A stretch of 64,000 nucleotides of DNA from Paenibacillus sp. RC67. Lineage in GTDB: Bacteria; Bacillota; Bacilli; Paenibacillales; NBRC-103111. Numbering within the stretch: the stretch's first letter is position 1; every line of letters starts with the position of its first letter. The position numbers and the translations under genes are program-made. This document shows positions 55,001 to 61,385 of this stretch, one piece after another. The DNA is taken from NCBI RefSeq assembly GCF_030020805.1, contig NZ_CP125098.1:3247501-3311500 (forward strand), in the 5' to 3' direction. Below the pieces are notes generated by a model. The model did no database searches and was not told the origin of the DNA. It saw nothing but the letters and a program-made list of their open reading frames with translations.

Positions 55001-57740
55001 GTGTTTGCCCCTTTCTGTAACCCTATTTGTGGTTGAGTGACTGGCGTATTCGTGACGTTGGAGGAAGAGGAGCTAGAGAACGTACCCGATGTAAAACTGA
55101 CCGTCGACTGATTATTGATCTGCGAAGGGATCGGCATGGTTATCTTCACCTCGAATGTTACGGTAGCCGCTGCGCTGGGAGCGAGGGTACCGATTGGAAT
55201 GCCGGTCGACGGATTTGCGGTTGGCTTGGAGGAGCCGTTCACAAGTACGCTTCCGGATATAAAGCTTACATTCCCAGGAAGGGCATCACTGAGAATGACA
55301 TTATTTACGTTAGCGATACCGTTGTTCGTGACAACGGATGTGTAGGAAAGCGTGTCGCCTGTCACAACGTTAGATACACTTGCGTTTTTTGTAACAGTAA
55401 CATTGGGAGAGGATACTGGTATCGTTAAGGTATTTGAAGCTACTGAGCCGGACATTTTTCTGGAATCCGGCATAGTGTAAGAAAAAGTCGAAGATGAGGA
55501 GCTTACAAGCTGCCGCGTGGGTGGCATTGTATTGACGGTGACAACGAAGCTTACGATAATAGTAGCTCCAGGTAAAACGGTTCCGACAGGAATACCTGTG
55601 ACCGGGCTCACTCCAGGAAGCGGTGTATTGTCCACAAGCACGCTGTTATCGGCAAATATGGTCCCGTCCGGTATGTTATCGATCAGATTGACTACAGCAG
55701 CAATATTGCCACTATTACTAACTTGAATCCAATAATTGAATGTATCTCCAACTGTAGCATTTGACGTACTTGCGGTTTTGGTCAAAGAAATAATGGGCTG
55801 GAACACTGGGGTAACGATGGTGCTGGATTGAGAGGTTCCCGAGAAGGCTCCTGATGTGAAACCTACACTTGCTTTGTTATTGAGTTGAGCTGGATTTAAC
55901 AGGGATGTAACCTGGATATTGAATGTGACAGTTATGGATGCTCCCGCATTAATGGTCCCTATAGTAATCCCGCTAGATGGGTTAGCGTTAGCTGTGATTA
56001 TTCCGTTGATAGCCACGCTCCCCGTGACAAAGACGGCTCCAGAGGGTATCGGATCAGATACAACCACATTACTAACCGCTTCAATTCCACTGTTCGTCAC
56101 TACAATAGAATAAGTAAGCACATCATTAATCGTAGCGCTCGTAAAATTGACCGATTTCGATACGGCAACATTAGGTGAGGAAGCCGATATACTGACGGAA
56201 TTGGAACTGCTTGAACCAGTTACACTTCGACCGCTAGGCAATTGATAGGTATAACTGCCGACCGCTTGATTCACTATTACCGCGGGTGATGGAAGTGAAT
56301 TGAGCAGGACTTGGAACGTAATGGTAAAGGTAGATCCCACCGACACGGATCCCAATGAAATACCGGTAACAGGTGAAACTGCAGGTCGTGCGGTACCATT
56401 AACGGTCACGCTATTGCTTACGAATGACGTTCCAGCCGGAATATTGTCTGTCAAAGTGACTTGTGCTGCTATATTTCCGGTGTTGTTCAAAACAATGGTA
56501 TAAGTAATCGTGTCACCCACAGTAGCATTAGAAGAATTTGCACTTTTGTTGACACTAATAATTGGTAAATATACTGGCGTCGTCGTACTATTTGATATGG
56601 AGATTCCTGAAAAAGTACCTGACGTATAAGATACGGATGATTGGTTGACCAACTGTGCAGGACTAGGGAGTGAGCTGACTGTAACTTGGAATATAACGGT
56701 TGAAGAGGTTCCTGCTGCAACGGTCCCTACGGCTATTCCGCTTCCCGGATTAGCTGAGGGCTTGGTTACGCCGCCTACGGTCACACTTCCTGCAATCAAT
56801 GAAGTGCCTAGTGGAATTGCATCCGTTAATGTAACATTATTTATGGCTTCCGTACCGTTATTGGAAATAACCGATGTATAGGTTAGCGTATCGCCAACTG
56901 CTGCATCCGTATTGCTTACGCTCTTAACCACGGATACACTTGGTAGTTTGACCGGGATGGATAACGTATTCGACAATACCGATGCACTAACCGTTCTCCC
57001 ATCAGGCGGGCTGTAGGTATATGCAGCGGTCGCCTGATCTACAAGCTGAGGCGGGGAAGGCAGAGAGTTTATTTGAACCTGGAACGTAACCGTTGCCGTT
57101 CCTCCTGCAGCTACTGTCCCAATTGCAACTCCCGTAACTGGATTAGCACCGCTGACAACGACACCATTGAGTCTGAAGCTGCCGGTAACAAAGGAGCTGC
57201 CGGAAGGAATATTATCCGAAATTGTTGTTACAGCGCCGCTATTTCCCGTATTGGCGATTTGCAGCGTATAAGTCACAAGACTGCCCACCGTAGCATTAGC
57301 GGTGCTTCCGCTTTTCGTTACGGTAAGAACGGGAGAGTACACCGTAATGGGTAGTGAATTGGAAGGGATTACTCCTGTAATAAGGGGTCCTCCGGCAACA
57401 CTTTGAAAGGAAAATGCTGCATTAGCTGTGTTCACAATTTGTTGAGAGCTAGGAAGTGAAGTGACCTTGGTACGGTATGTAACGGTGACAGTGCTGTTTA
57501 AATTAAGAGTGCCTAAGGGCGCACCAGCTGTAATATCGTAGGTTGGCTGAGTCACTCCCGCAACGGAGACGCTCCCTGTGACAAAAGTAGAGCCCGTAGG
57601 CAAAGCATCGGACAAGACAACACCAGAAGCATTAGCGTTGCCCGTATTACTTATTACAACCGTGTAAGTAATTGTATCCCCCACAATGACGCCTGACACA
57701 TTAGCACTTTTGACAAGGGAAACTTTAGGTGAGTTGATAT
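52060..57740 (-). repeat. Fifteen tandem DUF11 modules in an alternating A-B pattern
   Basis: Modules of about 125 residues begin with forms such as ISV-KS...NATVGDTVTYT. Odd-numbered modules end S-x-TSG-[AT]-FSG-x-SN..TPV (type A). Even-numbered modules end Y-[ST]-[FY]-T-x-P-[DN]-GR...SNTV-IPV (type B). Neighbouring A-B pairs therefore make a repeat of about 0.76-0.78 kb. The first module differs. The last is cut at the 3' end of the frame. Confidence 0.85.
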
Positions 57741-58773
57741 CCACCTGAAGTGCATTAGCATTTAGCACATAGGCATCACCGGATGTGGTCAAGCTTAATA
57801 CAGCCGATGATTGATTATTAATGAGTCTTGCCGAGACATCCACATTGGTTATGTCCCAGCCTTGTCTTCCACCGATAATATTGGTTCCTGGAGCGCCGTT
57901 GGTTTGATTGAGATTGCCGAACGTACCGGTCGTATTCAATTGACCTGAATCGTTATTAATTTGCGAGGCGAAGAAATTGGCAGCAAAGTTATTAGGCCCT
58001 GATAAAGCTACCAAGGAAGAAGATGTAGGCCCCAATAAAGCTTGATCTCCTGTTCGGTTAGCGTCGCCTTCCTGGGCGCTGAATAGAGCTCTTCCTCCTA
58101 GTGGACCGGATAAAGGAGTTGCAAATCCCGTTATCGTAGTTAGTACGGGTCCGGAAGTTGCTTGAACCAGCACCGCACCGGCTCGAATAGACATATTGCG
58201 GAAGGGAAGCGTTCCATTCTGATAGATAACTCCTAGTGTCCAACCTGCATGATTGGCGGTCGAATCGCCGGTAATAACGATGGTACCAACAACGCCACCC
58301 GTCGTATAAGTGCCAGCACCTCCCTGCTGTACAAGTGTAGTGACGTTAGAAGAACGAACGTAAGCAGATGCTCCGTTGCCTAGATCGACCTGATTGCTTG
58401 TTGCGGAATCAGGCGTAATGCTGAAGGTTCCGGCTGGTGTCGTCAAAGTAACCGGATTGTTGATGGCAGAAGTAAGATTCACACTGCCATTAATGTACGT
58501 TCCACCCCAAATGAGCTCGGCATACAGTATGGTGCTCCCCGTAGGAATAACGAGAATAGCAGAAGAATTATTGCTTTGATAGCTGCTTGTCGTGCCATTA
58601 GGATAGGTTCCATAAGCAGTTGAAGTGTTCGTCGTTACGAACGCTCCGATACTGTCTTGCGTACCTGGCACCCCGGCGGTATCGGAGCGGCTCAGCCCCA
58701 ATGTATTCCCTGTAAACGTTATAGCGCCGGTTGCGTTGAACGTTGCCCGAACAATAAGAGGAATTGATGTCAC
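52060..58773 (-). CDS. Giant DUF11-repeat protein without signal peptide
   Basis: A 2237-residue protein. The first 345 or so residues form a beta-rich head (ATGAITFTGNTLGLSRSDTA, SAILVIPTGSTILYAELIWG). Fifteen DUF11 modules follow. The frame ends FQVQVTTI in the middle of a module and is followed by an ATGA overlap to the gene at 50384. The longest frame starts at GTG 58773, but a nearly full ribosome site (AAGGGGGTGA, minus strand) covers that GTG; the fourth codon, ATT at 58764, is better spaced. There is no signal peptide or LPxTG-type sorting signal. DUF11 tandem arrays usually make extended surface fibres; export could be replaced by mother-cell assembly on the spore. Confidence 0.88.
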   Translation of the reverse strand: MTSIPLIVRATFNATGAITFTGNTLGLSRSDTAGVPGTQDSIGAFVTTNTSTAYGTYPNGTTSSYQSNNSSAILVIPTGSTILYAELIWGGTYINGSVNLTSAINNPVTLTTPAGTFSITPDSATSNQVDLGNGASAYVRSSNVTTLVQQGGAGTYTTGGVVGTIVITGDSTANHAGWTLGVIYQNGTLPFRNMSIRAGAVLVQATSGPVLTTITGFATPLSGPLGGRALFSAQEGDANRTGDQALLGPTSSSLVALSGPNNFAANFFASQINNDSGQLNTTGTFGNLNQTNGAPGTNIIGGRQGWDITNVDVSARLINNQSSAVLSLTTSGDAYVLNANALQVDINSPKVSLVKSANVSGVIVGDTITYTVVISNTGNANASGVVLSDALPTGSTFVTGSVSVAGVTQPTYDITAGAPLGTLNLNSTVTVTYRTKVTSLPSSQQIVNTANAAFSFQSVAGGPLITGVIPSNSLPITVYSPVLTVTKSGSTANATVGSLVTYTLQIANTGNSGAVTTISDNIPSGSSFVTGSFRLNGVVVSGANPVTGVAIGTVAAGGTATVTFQVQINSLPSPPQLVDQATAAYTYSPPDGRTVSASVLSNTLSIPVKLPSVSVVKSVSNTDAAVGDTLTYTSVISNNGTEAINNVTLTDAIPLGTSLIAGSVTVGGVTKPSANPGSGIAVGTVAAGTSSTVIFQVTVSSLPSPAQLVNQSSVSYTSGTFSGISISNSTTTPVYLPIISVNKSANSSNATVGDTITYTIVLNNTGNIAAQVTLTDNIPAGTSFVSNSVTVNGTARPAVSPVTGISLGSVSVGSTFTITFQVLLNSLPSPAVIVNQAVGSYTYQLPSGRSVTGSSSSNSVSISASSPNVAVSKSVNFTSATINDVLTYSIVVTNSGIEAVSNVVVSDPIPSGAVFVTGSVAINGIITANANPSSGITIGTINAGASITVTFNIQVTSLLNPAQLNNKASVGFTSGAFSGTSQSSTIVTPVFQPIISLTKTASTSNATVGDTFNYWIQVSNSGNIAAVVNLIDNIPDGTIFADNSVLVDNTPLPGVSPVTGIPVGTVLPGATIIVSFVVTVNTMPPTRQLVSSSSSTFSYTMPDSRKMSGSVASNTLTIPVSSPNVTVTKNASVSNVVTGDTLSYTSVVTNNGIANVNNVILSDALPGNVSFISGSVLVNGSSKPTANPSTGIPIGTLAPSAAATVTFEVKITMPIPSQINNQSTVSFTSGTFSSSSSSNVTNTPVTQPQIGLQKGANTSNATIGDTVIYTVNVSNSGNLAAVITLTDTIPSGTTFSPNSVIVGGVPQPGSSPATGINVGSVPPGTNVSVTFAVVVTSLPNPQQLSNQASCTYTYIPPDGRTLSGSAQSNVVTFPVSATNVSVTKSTPTTSAAFGDTVTYSVTITNGGIETVNNVLLNDTIPAGASFIPGSVTINGTPSPASNPNSGIALGAIVPSASIIVAYNITVNSIPASGQLTNQAAVSFTSGLFSGVTFSNTVSTPVDQPIISVVKSASTANATVGDTVTYTLTVNNTGNYGAQLILTDPLPAGTTFVTNSVIVNGSSLAGADPTTGINAGTVAGGSTTTVMFSVVIASLPNPQQLANQGTAAYSFTLPNGNVHNGSSVSNTVTIPVSSPNINVAKSTPTSATYVGDVIVYTTSMTNAGIETVNNVIFTDPLPAGTILVSGTVTVDGVIRPTANPATGISIGSIAPGATVTVVFNIFVSFLPTPAQLINQSSVTFTSGAFSAVTFSNKVTTPVYQPFFNAAKSSGSANATVGDTVVYTIQLNNTGNYGASVTLTDSIPSGTTLIPNSVLLNGAPIPGADPSAGIPLGIINTTAIVTFSILITSLPPNQQLTNQASGTYSFTLPDGRSSGGSFNSNTTVIAVSAPNVMVVKSASQTDAVIGDTITYSIVTTNSGIENVNNVIVGDNIPAGSSFVTGSVTVNGTPRPAATPTSGISLNTIAPGASATVTFNVIVNSLMNPAQLSNQASVSFTSGAFSGTTFSNTLLIPVYEPIISVTKSSNTTNATVGDTVVYNLNVTNTGNLAANITITDIIPTGTVLVPNSVLVNGVPQPGADPSTGIPLGLVAAGATINVVVTLEVTVDSLPSPQQLVNQATANYTYSPPDGRVLSGRVNSNVLVIPVSAPNVSVAKSTSAIDAVVGDTITYTVVVTNSGIEAVNNVVLIDPVPTGTVFVNGSVIVDGVARPTANPNSGITIGTIANGASSTVTFQVQVTTI

Positions 58774-58837
58774 CCCCTTACGATATTTAATGTAAAATGA
58801 TCCCGGATTAGCGGCATTGCCTTCATTTCATCTTTAG

Positions 58838-58866
58838 AGCCTATGACTGAAAAAAAATATTTTGTT
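58838..58866 (-). promoter_or_regulatory. Sigma-K-like promoter upstream of the giant DUF11 gene
   Basis: On the minus strand AACA and CATAGGCT are separated by 17 bases, close to the sigma-K pattern (AC in the -35 box, CATAnnnT in the -10 box). The sequence lies about 65 bases upstream of the start region. Such short motifs occur by chance, so the call is tentative. Confidence 0.35.
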
Positions 58867-58880
58867 TGTCCCTAAAAAAA

Positions 58881-59510
58881 TTATGTTACTTCATACTTTC
58901 GCAGAGCTGCAACGTGGGATGGCTCTGGATAGCTGCGGCGGCTCATCAATTCTAGCTCTCCCGAAGTAATGCGTTTTTTGACTACAACCAGATGATACAT
59001 AATCTCTTGGACGATATTAGCTTGCAAGGTTTTTAATACTTCCAGCTCTTCCAACTCATATAGAGGTGGGACGAAAGGAGTTTGGTAAAATAATTCCATC
59101 CGCAGCAATCGGAAGTCAAAGGGTGGAGGAGAATCCAGATCATACAACAGTTCAGGACATCTAGCGCCTTGTGATGGCTGGAAAAAGGAAGAGGTTAAAT
59201 AACGCGGAGTAAATTCATCAAACTTCTGCTTAAGGATCGGGTTAGACATATGGACAAAGCTGTGTGCGTAGGGTGCAAGAATACAAACAACCGCTTTATG
59301 CGTGCACAGCCTGTATATCTCGGTCATGATGCCAAATAAATCATTTACATAAGGAAGGGACCGGCTTGCCAAGACGTATTCAACTGAATCATCGGGTAAA
59401 GGGATAGGATTATTTAGATCGCAAACCATATCTACACCTGCCAATGCTCTCCGATCAATACCCCAAAAGCCTTCATGCTTGTTCGAACCGCAACCGATAT
59501 CAATTTTCAA
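58881..59510 (-). CDS. SAM-dependent methyltransferase-like protein
   Basis: A 209-residue protein of the methyltransferase type-11/25 class. Motif I is the short KIDIGCGSNKHEGFWGID at the N-terminus. VCDLNNPIPLPDDSVEYVLA marks the acidic loop and post-I region. TTG 59510 is preferred since TGGAGC lies ten bases upstream; the frame also opens with GTG at 59519. The motif starts only two codons later, so the N-terminus is short. The substrate is unknown, possibly a glycan or glycoprotein of the neighbouring locus. Confidence 0.75.
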   Translation of the reverse strand: MKIDIGCGSNKHEGFWGIDRRALAGVDMVCDLNNPIPLPDDSVEYVLASRSLPYVNDLFGIMTEIYRLCTHKAVVCILAPYAHSFVHMSNPILKQKFDEFTPRYLTSSFFQPSQGARCPELLYDLDSPPPFDFRLLRMELFYQTPFVPPLYELEELEVLKTLQANIVQEIMYHLVVVKKRITSGELELMSRRSYPEPSHVAALRKYEVT

Positions 59511-59717
59511 GCAAACCACGCTCCATTTAACAAAACTGATCGTGCTTAATCAGAAAGTGCATGTCTTTAATCAAGATAAAGCTTCTTGGATATTGTACGT
59601 TTGTACCGTCTGTCCTGTATGGATGAATGTCCTGATACATTTCGTCTCTCTTCAAATATATATCCCTTCCAACGGTGTAAAAGATAATATATTCAAACGA
59701 TCCGTATCCTTATATAC

Positions 59718-59735
59718 TTGAAATAAGTGTTTCAA
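59718..59735. promoter_or_regulatory. Palindromic operator candidate upstream of the fucosidase gene
   Basis: TTGAAA and TTTCAA flank TAAGTG in the 279-base gap before the fucosidase. It could bind a sugar-responsive regulator. Nothing else is evident in the gap. Confidence 0.35.
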
Positions 59736-59789
59736 AATGATTGAAAATAAAGCATAACCCGGAAAATACTACTGAGGAGCGATGAGGAG

Positions 59790-61217
59790 ATGGCGGTTCA
59801 GATAGAAGACGCGGCTAGAGTAACACCATCTGAAAGGCAGCTTGCATGGCAGGAATTGGAGTTTTATGCATTTATACATTTTGGCATGAACACTTTCACG
59901 GGTAGGCAGTGGGGATTGGGCGACGAAAATCCTCAATGGTTTAATCCATCGGAATTTGATGCGGTTCAGTGGGTAGAGGCTTGTCAGGCAGCTGGCATGA
60001 GAGGAATCATTCTGACTTGCAAGCACCATGATGGGTTTTGCCTCTGGCCAAGCGCCTACACGGAACATTCAGTTAAAGCAAGTCCATGGAACAATGGACA
60101 TGGGGATATGGTTCGAGAGGTGGCAGAGGCTTGTCGAGCTAAGGGGCTAAAGTTTGGCGTCTATTTGTCTCCGTGGGATCGTCACGAGCCAAGCTACGGG
60201 GATTCTGCAGTTTACAATGTTTATTTTCAAAATCAGCTAAGAGAGCTTCTAACAAACTACGGTGATGTATTCTGTGTATGGTTCGATGGAGCATGCGGAG
60301 AGGGAAAGAACGGCAAAGTGCAGGAATATGATTGGGAAGCTTACTATTCCATCATAAGAGAGCTGCAGCCTAATGCTGTCATCTCGGTATGCGGACCTGA
60401 TGTACGTTGGTGCGGCAATGAAGCCGGTCATACACGTGTATCGGAATGGAGCGTGGTGCCTGTTGCGATGAAAGATAATGAAAAAATCAAAGAGAATTCG
60501 CAAAAGATGGATGACGTCACCTTCGCCAAACGAATCGATTCTAGAGAAGAGGATATTGGTAGCCGGGATGTGCTTGGTCAAGTTGACCATGTGATTTGGT
60601 ATCCTGCGGAGGTTAATACGTCCATCCGACCGAATTGGTTCTACGATCCCACCGATGACGATAAAGTGAAAAGCGTGGAGAGATTAGTAGAACTGTATGA
60701 GAAAACAGTGGGGGGCAATGCAGCGTTCCTCCTTAATCTCCCTCCTGATAAACGAGGACGCATCCATGAGCAGGATGTGAAAACTATGGTTGAGCTGGGA
60801 GGTAGGCTGCGAAATACATATGCTTCAAATCTGACCTTAGGTGCAAGAGTCATTGCAGTTCAACCATGTGATAGTGCCAATGATCCGGCTCCTGTATTGG
60901 ATGGCCTATCTGATACCTATTGGACGTCATCAGAAGGTGAAGTTCCTGTCGAGCTGGAGTTCGATCTTGGGTCAGATACGATCTTTGACCGTATTGTTCT
61001 GCAGGAATATATCCCGTTAGGGCAGCGCATTGAACACTTTCTGCTCGAATTCAAGGAAGCAGGCGAATGGAAGCTACTATATAGAGGTACTGTCGTGGGG
61101 CATAAAAAAATATGTCGAGTAGAAGAAACCAACGCTCGATATCTCCGGCTTCGGATTACTGAATCTCGGATGAATCCCATGATTAAAAGCTTTCAGATGT
61201 ATTTAAGCGCGCAATAA
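59790..61217 (+). CDS. GH29 alpha-L-fucosidase with C-terminal discoidin-like domain
   Basis: A 475-residue glycosidase that removes alpha-L-fucose from glycans. The GH29 barrel covers residues 15 to about 330: AFIHFGMNTFTGRQWGLGDE and GIILTCKHHDGFCLWPSAYT near the N-terminus, and the nucleophile Asp166 in VFCVWFDGACGEG. FLLNLPPDKRGRIHEQD ends the barrel. The last 130 residues (SDTYWTSSEGEVPVELEFDL) form an F5/8-type discoidin-like domain that may bind sugar. It has no signal peptide, so it acts on imported oligosaccharides. ATG 59790 has weak spacing to its GAGGAG sites. Confidence 0.9.
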   Translation: MAVQIEDAARVTPSERQLAWQELEFYAFIHFGMNTFTGRQWGLGDENPQWFNPSEFDAVQWVEACQAAGMRGIILTCKHHDGFCLWPSAYTEHSVKASPWNNGHGDMVREVAEACRAKGLKFGVYLSPWDRHEPSYGDSAVYNVYFQNQLRELLTNYGDVFCVWFDGACGEGKNGKVQEYDWEAYYSIIRELQPNAVISVCGPDVRWCGNEAGHTRVSEWSVVPVAMKDNEKIKENSQKMDDVTFAKRIDSREEDIGSRDVLGQVDHVIWYPAEVNTSIRPNWFYDPTDDDKVKSVERLVELYEKTVGGNAAFLLNLPPDKRGRIHEQDVKTMVELGGRLRNTYASNLTLGARVIAVQPCDSANDPAPVLDGLSDTYWTSSEGEVPVELEFDLGSDTIFDRIVLQEYIPLGQRIEHFLLEFKEAGEWKLLYRGTVVGHKKICRVEETNARYLRLRITESRMNPMIKSFQMYLSAQ

Positions 61218-61231
61218 CGCTGATTATTACC

Positions 61232-61276
61232 ATTGCATCCCGCCAATCTTATTATGGTGTGGGTGCAATCTTTTTT
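61232..61276 (+). terminator. Rho-independent terminator after the fucosidase
   Basis: ATTGCATCCC pairs with GGGTGCAAT, with one bulge and an inner GCC/GGT pairing, followed by six T (61271-61276). Confidence 0.75.
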
Positions 61277-61293
61277 ATGAAACATGTTGATAT

Positions 61294-61308
61294 TGATAAT
61301 TATTATCA
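61294..61308. promoter_or_regulatory. Perfect 7-1-7 Fur box
   Basis: TGATAATTATTATCA is an exact match to the 7-1-7 inverted-repeat consensus (TGATAAT-n-ATTATCA) for the iron regulator Fur in Bacillus. It sits about 80 bases before the AraC/siderophore-binding gene, so this gene is expected to be derepressed in low iron. Confidence 0.9.
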
Positions 61309-61385
61309 ATTATAATTACTAATACATTCAAGAGATTAACGAAATCATCATGGAACAGTCAAAGGAGAGCGGGGAATAGCAGGTT

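Noticed and set aside
52493..56881. Many open frames on the + strand opposite the DUF11 gene (for example 52493-52813, 54290-54580, 55115-55345)
   Set aside because: They repeat with the DUF11 module period, have no ribosome sites and are composed of mirrored Thr/Val/Pro text. They are shadows of the repeats.
52060..57740. Long regular repeats as a possible CRISPR or satellite array
   Set aside because: Units are about 375 bases, coding and diverged; no short direct repeats with unique spacers.
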